A DNA stretch of 64,000 nucleotides from an uncultured Aquimarina sp. Its GTDB lineage: Bacteria; Bacteroidota; Bacteroidia; Flavobacteriales; Flavobacteriaceae. Position 1 is the stretch's first letter. Each line of letters starts with the position of its first letter. Below are positions 10,082 to 18,288 of the stretch, one piece after another. The stretch spans positions 186,001-250,000 of the forward strand of contig CANMLL010000005.1 in NCBI GenBank assembly GCA_947498775.1. Reading direction: 5' to 3'. The translations under genes and the position numbers were made by a program. The notes beneath the pieces are model-generated. The model made no database searches and had not been told where the DNA came from. It saw only the letters and a list, made by a program, of their open reading frames with translations.

Positions 10082-10681
10082 ATGATTTCTTTGCATTCAG
10101 GAAAAATATTACATTTGGAAAACGAAGAAAAAGAACAAAAAAAGATATACTCACGGTATAATTTTTTTAATAAAACGTATTGTGTGTTTAAAGGGGTTTC
10201 GCTTCGCGAAATCTCAAGAAGAAAACCTAATTACCGCAGCGAGTCGGGGAGTACATATTATTATACCAAGTATGGTGTATACCGACTTTCAAATCATTGG
10301 GGAAGAGCAGCAAAGTGCCAATGGCGGTTGATATCAGATTTTCCTGCAGAAATTGATGATTTACGTTTGGGGTATGCAGATTGGACAGATTTCAGGGAGA
10401 ATCTTGATCCGGATGTTGATGCATATTATATTTCAGTTGATTTTGAAACGAAAAAAGTAAGTTATAAACACAAAGACAACCCTGAGTATGATCAGTTGGC
10501 AGTATTACGCTCGGCAGACGAAACGCGAAAGCTCATAAAACAGATCAAAAACCTTCTTGAAACGCATAAATGGGCCAAGTACTATGATTATGAGGATCTA
10601 GATGAGTTTAGAGAAGAGGTAGTGACCCGTTTGATTAATAGCACTATCAGTCTTAACGAATTACGAAGAGAATTGGTATAA
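10082..10681 (+). CDS. Conserved-type hypothetical protein (199 aa)
   Basis: Not recognised. The protein is soluble, rich in charged and aromatic residues, and has no signal peptide. Two parts can be told apart. The first 100 residues contain many Tyr and Trp (SGSTYYYTKYGVYRLSNHWG, KCQWRLISDF) and look like a small beta-rich fold. The C-terminal half is helical and acidic (TRKLIKQIKNLLETHKWA, DYEDLDEFREEVVTRLI). Codon use matches the neighbours, which argues that it is a real resident gene. It ends 9 bp before the convergent pirin gene. The sequence could be a small toxin-like or house-keeping protein; nothing decides this. Confidence 0.6.
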   Translation: MISLHSGKILHLENEEKEQKKIYSRYNFFNKTYCVFKGVSLREISRRKPNYRSESGSTYYYTKYGVYRLSNHWGRAAKCQWRLISDFPAEIDDLRLGYADWTDFRENLDPDVDAYYISVDFETKKVSYKHKDNPEYDQLAVLRSADETRKLIKQIKNLLETHKWAKYYDYEDLDEFREEVVTRLINSTISLNELRRELV

Positions 10682-10690
10682 GATTAAAAG

Positions 10691-11563
10691 TCATCCGGGC
10701 AAGGGGACGTAGGTGTCATCTCCGGATACTTTTGGAAATTCTTGATTTTTCCATCGCTCTTTGGCTGCTTCTATAGTTTCTTTACTAGTGGCAACAAAAT
10801 TCCAGTAAATATATCGCTCTTCAGGAAATGGTTGTCCGCCAAATAATAATACATGAGTTTTTGGTTTTAAGACGATAGTACAACTATCATCAATTTTAGA
10901 AACCAACATATTTCCTTCCTCAATAATATCTTCACAAGCTTCAATTACTCCCTTAACAATGCAAATGCCTATTTCGCCCTTTAAATCACCTTTAATATTT
11001 AATTCATACTCTTTTTCAGTTTTTACTTCAACCATAAAAAGTTCAGAATGTACAGGTAGCGGAGATATTCTTCCGTAGCCTTTACCGGCAATTAGGCGAT
11101 ATTGAGCACTCTTATCTGTCCAGTTTGGTAAATCGGCTGCAGCTATATGATGAAATTCAGGCTCGGTTTTTTCCAGTTCCTTGGGCAATGCCACCCAAAT
11201 CTGATAACCATGAGCAGTAAATTCGGTTCCGTCCCGAAGATCCTCTGGAGTGCGCTCTGTATGCGTAACTCCTTTGCCAGCTACCATCCAGTTTACCGAA
11301 CCCGGAGAAATACGCTGATGCGTTCCGATACTATCTTTATGTGTTAATTCACCCTCAAGCAGATAAGTAAGCGTAGATAAACCAATATGTGGATGCTGAT
11401 CCACATCCATATAGTGACCTTTTTTGATTGTGGTGGGGCCCATATGGTCAATAAAAATAAAGGGCCCAACCATTCTTTTTTTTCTAAAAGGAATAAGCCT
11501 ACCTACCAAGAAATCACCTATATCACGGCTTCTTTCTTCAATAATTAATCCTTGATTTGACAT
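10691..11563 (-). CDS. Pirin family protein
   Basis: A bicupin of 290 residues. The N-terminal cupin shows the pirin signature: DQHPHIGLSTLTYLLEGE, HKDSIG, then GKGVTHTERTPE, which supplies the three His and one Glu that hold the metal in characterised pirins (HxH, then HTE). The C-terminal cupin is shorter and lacks these ligands, as is normal. Some bacterial pirins act as quercetin dioxygenases or bind regulators, so a specific role cannot be assigned. It is transcribed alone, convergent with the hypothetical gene at 10082. The terminal YVPLPG is close to the usual pirin end. Confidence 0.9.
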   Translation of the reverse strand: MSNQGLIIEERSRDIGDFLVGRLIPFRKKRMVGPFIFIDHMGPTTIKKGHYMDVDQHPHIGLSTLTYLLEGELTHKDSIGTHQRISPGSVNWMVAGKGVTHTERTPEDLRDGTEFTAHGYQIWVALPKELEKTEPEFHHIAAADLPNWTDKSAQYRLIAGKGYGRISPLPVHSELFMVEVKTEKEYELNIKGDLKGEIGICIVKGVIEACEDIIEEGNMLVSKIDDSCTIVLKPKTHVLLFGGQPFPEERYIYWNFVATSKETIEAAKERWKNQEFPKVSGDDTYVPLPG

Positions 11564-11792
11564 CTAGTATAACGATTTGTATATGTAATTTAAAGATAAA
11601 ACATTTTATGTTTAGGTATCGTTAAACATATATTAATCGATAGTTTCCAGTACTTAAAAACCTCTGTTCCTGATACATACTTTGCCTACATAATATTGTT
11701 ACAAGTTGAACCTTTTTACTTTAAAATAATTTACTATCTTTTGGTTCGTTTTTAAACAATCAACTTAATAGCATCAACCTTAGACCTGCTTT

Positions 11793-13106
11793 ATGGAAAT
11801 TTTTTCTTCTTATAATCTTATTATTGAGATCTCTCTTGTAATCATTTTATCATTCATTTTTAATGGTATTGCCAAAAAGACTAATATTCCTGCGGTGCTA
11901 ATGTTAATAATACTGGGTATTATTCTTCAATATGCTATCAAAGCATTTGGGGCGGATTCTATAGATTTTTTCCCTATGTTAGAAGTTCTTGGAATTGTAG
12001 GGTTAATTATGATCGTACTTGAAGCCGCACTTGAGTTAAAGCTGAAGAGTGATAAATTAATGCCTATTTTAAAATCGATGGCGATTGCTTTAATAGGGCT
12101 AGTGGCTTCTACTTTTATAGCAGCAGTAATACTTAAGGCTTTAATCAGCGGAATGACGATGCAGTCGGCCTGGTTATATGCAACCCCTTTATCTATATTA
12201 AGTAGTGCAATCATTATCCCTAGTGTAAGTGGGTTATCTGAAGCCAAAAAAGAATTCCACGTTTATGAAAGTACCTTTTCTGATATTTTGGGCATTATGT
12301 TGTTCTATTTCTTGACAGGAAGATTAAATCCCGCAGAAGATACAGGAGTAGGTGGTTTTTTTCTAAATCTTATTCTTACTATTGTTATTTCGTTGGTCGC
12401 GAGTTACGCTATTATTTTAATATTCCAAAAGATTAAAAGTCAGGTTAAACTATTTTTATTAATTGCCGTGTTGCTTTTACTATATGGGCTGGGTAAAAAG
12501 ATGCATCTTTCATCACTTATTATCATTTTGATCTTTGGATTGGTTATCGCAAATATGAAGTTGTTCTTTCAGGGAAAACTTAGGCAATATTTGGATTTTG
12601 AAAAAGCAAAATCAATCTATCACGAATTGCATGTGATTACTGCAGAAACAGCTTTTGTAGTTCGTACATTGTTTTTTGTAATCTTTGGAGTCACAATTGT
12701 GCTTTCTTCTTTGTTAAGTTTGAAAGTTACATTGATCAGTATTTTGATACTAATTTCGATCTACGCAATACGCTACGGATTACTTCGTCTTTTTATGGGA
12801 CAAGATATTTTTCCTCAATTATTTATAGCGCCGAGAGGATTGATTACAGTACTTTTATTTTATGCAATTCCTGAAGAAGCTGTAATTGAAGGATTTGAAC
12901 CCGGGATTTTGTTGTTTGTGATTATTGGTACCAGTTTGGTAATGACCGGTGGAATGATCAGGGATAAAAAACTAAATCCCCCAGAACCAGATGTCACCAG
13001 CAACGAAGATAATGTCGAAGAAACTGAATATTTTATTAATAATACTACCGATTTAAGTAATCTTGATAATGCCAGTCTATCAGACGAACCTGATATAGAA
13101 AAATGA
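11793..13106 (+). CDS. Monovalent cation:proton antiporter (CPA1/NhaP type)
   Basis: An integral membrane protein with about 12-13 hydrophobic segments over residues 1-390, followed by a cytoplasmic acidic tail. The family pattern is visible in the opening helix and LMLIILGIILQY, in the core helix LEAALELKLKSDKL and ALIGLVAST, and in the unwound helix region ESTFSDILGIMLFYF that provides the Asp of ion transport. APRGLITVLLFY near residue 350 is the typical PRG loop of Na+/H+ exchangers. It exchanges Na+ or K+ for protons across the inner membrane. The stop overlaps the next start by 4 bp (ATGA), so a WYL regulator is co-translated with it. Confidence 0.9.
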   Translation: MEIFSSYNLIIEISLVIILSFIFNGIAKKTNIPAVLMLIILGIILQYAIKAFGADSIDFFPMLEVLGIVGLIMIVLEAALELKLKSDKLMPILKSMAIALIGLVASTFIAAVILKALISGMTMQSAWLYATPLSILSSAIIIPSVSGLSEAKKEFHVYESTFSDILGIMLFYFLTGRLNPAEDTGVGGFFLNLILTIVISLVASYAIILIFQKIKSQVKLFLLIAVLLLLYGLGKKMHLSSLIIILIFGLVIANMKLFFQGKLRQYLDFEKAKSIYHELHVITAETAFVVRTLFFVIFGVTIVLSSLLSLKVTLISILILISIYAIRYGLLRLFMGQDIFPQLFIAPRGLITVLLFYAIPEEAVIEGFEPGILLFVIIGTSLVMTGGMIRDKKLNPPEPDVTSNEDNVEETEYFINNTTDLSNLDNASLSDEPDIEK

Positions 13107-13804
13107 AACGTCTACATCGATTAACCGCCATATTGGTAAAATTACAATCCAAAAAGGTTGTGCAAGCTGCAGAACTTGCAAATAAATTTGAGGTAAGCCT
13201 GCGCACTATTTACCGAGATATGCAAGCGCTTACAGATGCCGGTGTACCCATAGGAGCAGAAGCAGGTACCGGATATTTTCTGGTAGATGGATATTCTTTG
13301 CCACCTGTTATGTTTACAGAAAAAGAAGCAAATGCGCTACTTACGGCATCCAAAATTATAAAAACAAATAACGATCAATCTTTGATTAATGAATATCAGG
13401 AGGCGATTGAAAAAGTAATTGCCGTACTCAAGACATCACAAAAAAAGAAATTAGAAATTTTGGATCAACGTATTTTTACCTATAATCGAAGTGCGCGCCA
13501 TCCAAGCAATTCATTATCCATTATTCAACAGGCGATTACCGATTTCAGAGTGCTTGAAATCCAATACACCAAACCTACAGATGAGTGTAGCAAAAGATTA
13601 ATAGAACCTTTGGGAGTATACTTTACCAATAACACATGGATCATGATTGCGTATTGTAGGTTACGTAAAGATTATCGTGAGTTTAGAACAGATCGTATCC
13701 AAAACATAATAGAAAAACAAGAACTTTTCCATACCCAACGATTTACGCTCGAAGATTACTACAACAGAAGAGCGCATCTATATCGAACAAATATTTCTTC
13801 ATAA
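13103..13804 (+). CDS. YafY-type transcriptional regulator (HTH_11 + WYL)
   Basis: The N-terminal helix-turn-helix is VVQAAELANKFEVSLRTIYR followed by DMQALTDAGVPIGAEAGTGY, a textbook HTH_11 motif. The C-terminal half is a WYL domain (IQQAITDFRVLEIQYTKP, then GVYFTNNTWIMIAYCRLR, with FRTDRIQ). WYL domains sense small ligands or nucleic acid and control the DNA-binding part. Length (233) is normal for the YafY group. It overlaps the antiporter gene by 4 bp, which suggests that it is expressed with it and perhaps controls it, although most YafY targets are unknown. Confidence 0.9.
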   Translation: MKRLHRLTAILVKLQSKKVVQAAELANKFEVSLRTIYRDMQALTDAGVPIGAEAGTGYFLVDGYSLPPVMFTEKEANALLTASKIIKTNNDQSLINEYQEAIEKVIAVLKTSQKKKLEILDQRIFTYNRSARHPSNSLSIIQQAITDFRVLEIQYTKPTDECSKRLIEPLGVYFTNNTWIMIAYCRLRKDYREFRTDRIQNIIEKQELFHTQRFTLEDYYNRRAHLYRTNISS

Positions 13805-13865
13805 AATAAACTACTGACATAGGGTTGTCATAGACAGGTTTTAGTTTTGATTAAAATTAATACTC

Positions 13866-14258
13866 ATGAACAAGTTAATTCTAATCATCATGGTAAATCT
13901 ATTGTTTAGTTGTAGCACAAATCCAGATCAAAATCATCCACCAATGAAAACCAAACCTAACGTTGTAGAAGTTGTATTATTTGAGGCCTATCCGGGATAT
14001 TCAAAAAAAGAAGTAGAAAAAGCATTGACCTCACTTAATGATATCCTAAAGTTACACTATGGGTTTATTGAAAGAACAACAGCAAGAAGTGCAGAAGGAA
14101 AGTATATTGATATCGTCTATTGGACCGACATGAAATCTGCCAAGGATGCAGCAGCCAATGTGCTAAAAAACGAAGAAGCTGTAGCTGTTTTCAATATTAT
14201 CAAGCCAGAATCGATACAAATGTATCATTTTGATGCTTTTAATCAGTTTGAAGAATAA
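13866..14258 (+). CDS. Lipoprotein with ABM-like dimeric alpha/beta-barrel fold
   Basis: The start MNKLILIIMVNLLFSC is a lipoprotein signal with Cys16 as the likely acylated residue. After a short linker the sequence reads like a ferredoxin-like antibiotic-biosynthesis-monooxygenase fold: VVEVVLFEAYPGYSKKEVEK, a helix, then GFIERTTARSAEGKYIDIVY and WTDMKSAKDAAANVLKNEEA. These small domains often dimerise. No catalytic residues can be named. The gene stands 61 bp after the WYL regulator and ends directly at a hairpin terminator. Confidence 0.65.
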   Translation: MNKLILIIMVNLLFSCSTNPDQNHPPMKTKPNVVEVVLFEAYPGYSKKEVEKALTSLNDILKLHYGFIERTTARSAEGKYIDIVYWTDMKSAKDAAANVLKNEEAVAVFNIIKPESIQMYHFDAFNQFEE

Positions 14259-14269
14259 GGACAAAAAAC

Positions 14270-14342
14270 AATGCCTTCATCTCCCAGTAAAAGGTGATTG
14301 GCTTTTCCCTTGGAGGGGGTTAAAGAGGTGAAGGCATTTTTC
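14270..14342 (+). terminator. Long-loop hairpin terminator
   Basis: ATGCCTTCATCTC at 14271-14283 pairs with GAGGTGAAGGCAT at 14325-14337 (one G-T wobble) and is followed by TTTTTCTTT. It closes the transcription unit that ends with the small lipoprotein gene. Confidence 0.7.
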
Positions 14343-14377
14343 TTTAAATTTGGAGTATTATCACAAAAAATCTGTTT

Positions 14378-15178
14378 ATGATTCCAGAACATATTCTTAC
14401 GAGAAAAGGAGCCCGAAGTTTTAAAGACCTTGACCCAGAAGTTATAGAATACCTAAACAAAGGACTTGTCGAAACCGCAAATCTAATAGAATGGCTGGCG
14501 GTAGACCAATTAAAACTACTTAAAGGTATTTTGGATGATATGGGTAAGTCTGAGTGGTACGACAGTTTTTATGAAGCCGTTTCGGCGCAAAAGAAACCTT
14601 CTGCAAATACTACGACCAAGATTGTGGGTATTACTTTTTTACAACTTACAAACGACAAAAATGTACTAAGCTACCTTTCTAAACATACCTCGGATGTACC
14701 GAGATGCTGGGCAGCCTATTGGTCTGGGATAACAGAAACCAATATATCCAAAAGACTCAATGCTATAAAACCCTATGCTGCTGATAAACATTTTGGGGTT
14801 CGTGAGGTTGCCATATTTGCTTCAAAAGAGGCTATTATTGATGATCTGGAAACTGCAGTACATATACTTTCTTCATGGACCAGTAATGAAGATGAAAATA
14901 TACGAAGGTACGCCGCCGAGGCAACCAGGCCCATAGGCGTGTGGACAAAAAAAATTGATATCCTTAAAGAAAACCCTGAAAAGGGAATAACAATCCTGGA
15001 GCCTCTTAAAGCTGATCCTTCAAAATATGTAAGAGACGCCGTTGGTAATTGGTTAAACGATGCGAGCAAAACGAGACCAGATTGGGTACTCCATATCGCC
15101 AAGCAATGGGAAAAAAAATCTTTAGCCAAAGAGACACAATATATTCTCAAAAAGGCATTACGGTCAGTTAACAAATAA
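14378..15178 (+). CDS. HEAT-repeat DNA alkylation repair-like protein (AlkC/AlkD-like)
   Basis: A soluble all-helical protein of 266 residues. Paired helices recur, for example FGVREVAIFASKEAI, then SWTSNEDENIRRYAAEATRP and KADPSKYVRDAVGNWLNDAS. The string ENIRRYAAEATRP is close to the conserved segment of AlkC/AlkD-type glycosylases (N-[VI]RR--[AS]E--RP), and PDWVLHIAKQW also fits. Enzymes of this group remove 3- or 7-methylated purines by cradling DNA in the superhelix; some members only bind DNA. The catalytic Asp cannot be assigned by eye. It is a single gene flanked by non-coding DNA. Confidence 0.75.
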   Translation: MIPEHILTRKGARSFKDLDPEVIEYLNKGLVETANLIEWLAVDQLKLLKGILDDMGKSEWYDSFYEAVSAQKKPSANTTTKIVGITFLQLTNDKNVLSYLSKHTSDVPRCWAAYWSGITETNISKRLNAIKPYAADKHFGVREVAIFASKEAIIDDLETAVHILSSWTSNEDENIRRYAAEATRPIGVWTKKIDILKENPEKGITILEPLKADPSKYVRDAVGNWLNDASKTRPDWVLHIAKQWEKKSLAKETQYILKKALRSVNK

Positions 15179-15373
15179 GAAAAAGCAGCGTATTATGCAT
15201 CAAAACCGCCGTAGAGAAACTACAGAATAGGTTTTGTCACTAGAAATCGTTTGCGCAGTATCAAAAGTTGAAACTTTAGGTTATATTTTTATGAAATAAT
15301 CAGTAAAATCTTTTCTTTTTGAGATAATTAAGGCTACTATTTATTTCCTTTTTTATAGTTTTAGATGATTTTA

Positions 15374-15381
15374 TAATTTTG
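15374..15381 (+). promoter_or_regulatory. Candidate -7 box for the glg operon (TAATTTTG)
   Basis: Exact match to TAnnTTTG, 31 bp before the glgA start at 15413. No clear -33 TTTG is present upstream. Confidence 0.45.
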
Positions 15382-15412
15382 GTATGTATGCTATAAAAAT
15401 AGGCTGTAATTC

Positions 15413-16828
15413 ATGAATATTCTGCATGTTAGTATCGAGTGTTATCCTATTGCAAAAGTTGGCGGACTTGCAGATGTTGTTGGTGCTTTACCAAAATATC
15501 AAAAAAGTTTAGGCTATAATCCATCGGTGATTATCCCATTTCATCAAAACCAATTTACTAGAGATGCCGAATTAACAAAAATTCATAAAGGAAGTATACA
15601 ATTAGGTGAAGTTTCTCATTTATATAGCTTATACAAGCTTATCTCTCCCGATTTAGGGTTTACAGTTTATATGATTCATGTTCCGAGACTTCTTGATAGA
15701 AGTAAGGTATATGGACATAGCGATGATACAGAGCGATTTATTACGTTTCAGCTGGCAGTTTTAGATTGGATTAATATTCCAGAAAACATGCCAGATATTG
15801 TTCACTGTCATGATCACCATACAGGGTTGATTCCGTTTATGATGACATATACAACAACATATACCAATCTTCAATTAACACCTAGTGTATTTACTATACA
15901 TAATGCACAATATCAGGGGCAATTATCTTTTAATAAGCTATACTATATACCGTCTTTTGACCGTAAAAAAATAGGAATGCTTGATTGGGATCATCGTATA
16001 AATCCTTTGGCTGCAGGGATCAAAAGTGCATGGAAAGTTACTACAGTTTCGCCTAACTATATGAAAGAACTTCAAGTAAACGCCAATGGGTTAGAAAGTT
16101 TATTGAGAAATGAGGGTAAAAAATGTGTGGGAATTCTTAATGGTATAGATACAGAGACTTGGAATCCCGAAACCGATCCAATGCTTGTCAAAAATTATAA
16201 GTTAAGTACGCTTGTTTCAGGTAGAAAAGCAAATAAAAAGTGGTTATGTGATAACTTTGATTTATCGATAGAGAAACCACTTTTTGCATTTATTGGTCGA
16301 TTGGTAACAGAAAAAGGAGCAGACTTGCTTGCTGATATTTTAGAAGAATCATTAAGCAATACAGGTATCAATATTTTAATTCTAGGATCAGGAAACCAGG
16401 AAATAGAGGAAAAACTAAAATCGTTAAGGGAACGATTTATCGATAGATATCATGTTCATATTGGATACGACGAACAACTATCTCATATGATTTATGCCGG
16501 GGCTGATTTTTTACTAATGCCATCTCGGGTAGAACCATGCGGGCTTAACCAAATGTATGCCTTACGCTACGGTACCATACCTATTGTGCGAAGAACAGGA
16601 GGTTTAAAAGATACAGTCATTGATATTGGAGATGGAGGCTTCGGAATTTGTCATGATCAAACAATGGTATGGGATGTTTGCTATTCTATCAAAAGAGCAA
16701 TCGCTCTATATCAAGATCAAGTGGCCTATAAAAAGTTGCAAAGACGGATCATGAAAATTGATCATTCATGGCATCGATCGGCCCAAGAATATATAGATTT
16801 ATATAATTCCCTTATACAACCAAAATGA
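15413..16828 (+). CDS. glgA: Glycogen synthase (ADP-glucose), GT5
   Basis: Transfers glucose from ADP-glucose to the growing alpha-1,4-glucan. The N-terminal nucleotide-binding signature KVGGLADVVGALPK is at about residues 15-28. The C-terminal Rossmann half shows FAFIGRLVTEKGADLL and the donor-site segment MPSRVEPCGLNQMYALRYG, followed by the RRTGGLKDTV loop, all diagnostic of GT5 starch/glycogen synthases. Length 471 is normal. Its stop overlaps the glgC start by 4 bp (ATGA), so substrate supply and polymerisation are translationally coupled. Confidence 0.97.
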   Translation: MNILHVSIECYPIAKVGGLADVVGALPKYQKSLGYNPSVIIPFHQNQFTRDAELTKIHKGSIQLGEVSHLYSLYKLISPDLGFTVYMIHVPRLLDRSKVYGHSDDTERFITFQLAVLDWINIPENMPDIVHCHDHHTGLIPFMMTYTTTYTNLQLTPSVFTIHNAQYQGQLSFNKLYYIPSFDRKKIGMLDWDHRINPLAAGIKSAWKVTTVSPNYMKELQVNANGLESLLRNEGKKCVGILNGIDTETWNPETDPMLVKNYKLSTLVSGRKANKKWLCDNFDLSIEKPLFAFIGRLVTEKGADLLADILEESLSNTGINILILGSGNQEIEEKLKSLRERFIDRYHVHIGYDEQLSHMIYAGADFLLMPSRVEPCGLNQMYALRYGTIPIVRRTGGLKDTVIDIGDGGFGICHDQTMVWDVCYSIKRAIALYQDQVAYKKLQRRIMKIDHSWHRSAQEYIDLYNSLIQPK

Positions 16829-18096
16829 TCAATAAAAAAGTCTTAGCAATTATTCTGGGAGGAGGTCAAGGTACCCGATTATTCCCACTAACAGAAAAAA
16901 GATCCAAACCGGCAGTATCAATTGCCGGAAAATATCGGTTGGTCGATATTCCTATTTCAAATTGTATCCATTGCGATATTAAAAGAATGTTTGTGCTCAC
17001 TCAGTTTAATTCGGCTTCTTTAAACAGACATATCAAAAACACCTATATTTTTAGTTCTTTCAGTGATGCCTTTGTTGATATTCTTGCGGCAGAACAAACA
17101 CCTGATAATAAAACCTGGTATCAGGGTACCGCTGATGCTGTACGCCAATCTATGGATCATTTATTGAATCATGAATTCGAATATGCTTTGATTCTTTCTG
17201 GCGATCAATTGTATAAAATGGATTTTAATGAAATGCTAAATGAGCATATTAATAAAGGAGCAGATATTTCTGTTGCAACACTTCCTGTAAAGTCTAAAGA
17301 AGCAACAGCTTTTGGTATTCTTAAAACTGATGAAGAAAGTTTTATATCATCCTTTACAGAAAAACCTAGTCTTGATAAATTACCAGGTTGGGAGTCTGAA
17401 GTAAGCGAAGAAATGAAAGGCGAAAACAGACATTATCTGGCTTCTATGGGGATCTATATATTTAATAAACAACTATTAATTGATATACTTTCTGATCCTA
17501 GCACCATTGACTTCGGAAAAGAAATCATACCTCAATCCATAGGAATTCATAAAGTAATGGCGTATCAGTATGAAGGATACTGGACAGATATAGGGAACGT
17601 TTCTGCTTTCTTTGACGCCAATATTAGTCTGACCGATGATGTTCCACAGTTTGATTTGTTTAATAAAAACAGCTCTGTTCTCACTCGACCCAGAATACTC
17701 CCTCCGTCAAAGATTTCGGGAACGGTATTGAATAAATCCATGATTGCAGAAGGTTGTATTATTAATGCCAAAGAAATAGAACGATCTGTAATAGGGATTC
17801 GATCCAGGATAGGAAAAGATACCATAATTAAAAACACGTACATGATCGGGAGTAATTCGTATGAAGATATCGACGAATTAGAGCAGAATCGTATAAATGG
17901 AATTCCTTCTTTTGGAGTTGGAGAGCGATGTGCTATTCATAATACAATTATCGATAAAGATGCAAGAATCGGAAATGATGTAACTATTCAGGGAGGAGAA
18001 CACTTAGAAGATACTGAAAAGGATGCTTATGTAATCAAAGATGGAGTAGTGGTGATCAAAAGTCGTTCTGTAATTCCTGATGGTTTTTCATTGTGA
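16825..18096 (+). CDS. glgC: Glucose-1-phosphate adenylyltransferase
   Basis: Makes ADP-glucose from glucose-1-phosphate and ATP. The pyrophosphorylase loop GGGQGTRLFPLT followed by RSKPAVSIAGKYRLVDIPIS lies at the N-terminus. WYQGTADAVRQ and ILSGDQLYKMD are the central substrate-binding segments, and EGYWTDIGNVSAFFDAN lies before the left-handed beta-helix tail. Length 423 is usual for bacterial GlgC. It overlaps glgA by 4 bp and is separated by 192 bp from glgE, which may have its own promoter. Confidence 0.97.
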   Translation: MINKKVLAIILGGGQGTRLFPLTEKRSKPAVSIAGKYRLVDIPISNCIHCDIKRMFVLTQFNSASLNRHIKNTYIFSSFSDAFVDILAAEQTPDNKTWYQGTADAVRQSMDHLLNHEFEYALILSGDQLYKMDFNEMLNEHINKGADISVATLPVKSKEATAFGILKTDEESFISSFTEKPSLDKLPGWESEVSEEMKGENRHYLASMGIYIFNKQLLIDILSDPSTIDFGKEIIPQSIGIHKVMAYQYEGYWTDIGNVSAFFDANISLTDDVPQFDLFNKNSSVLTRPRILPPSKISGTVLNKSMIAEGCIINAKEIERSVIGIRSRIGKDTIIKNTYMIGSNSYEDIDELEQNRINGIPSFGVGERCAIHNTIIDKDARIGNDVTIQGGEHLEDTEKDAYVIKDGVVVIKSRSVIPDGFSL

Positions 18097-18147
18097 ATTT
18101 CTTAGTTTTTTCAACTTTTAGATGAAAGAAATCATCATTTTTGTGTT

Positions 18148-18161
18148 CGAAAACGTTATTG
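18148..18161. promoter_or_regulatory. Possible LacI-family operator upstream of glgE
   Basis: CGAAAACGTTATTG is an imperfect palindrome centred on AACGTT (5 of 7 pairs), the core expected of a LacI-family regulator site. A related string CAAACGTTTTCG lies upstream of the GH31 gene. No LacI-type gene is in the window. Confidence 0.3.
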
Positions 18162-18288
18162 TTTATAAATTCTCATATTTCTGATCAAAATCTTACAGTA
18201 TGTGGTCTTAGTTTTCAGAAATAAGTAATAAATTAGGAAAGCTTTTACAAAAAATGTAAAATTAAATCTTCTTAATTTATAATTTTTC

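Noticed and set aside
14773..15174. 133-codon frame opposite the AlkC/AlkD-like gene
   Set aside because: It is the antisense shadow of a gene with clear HEAT-repeat pattern.
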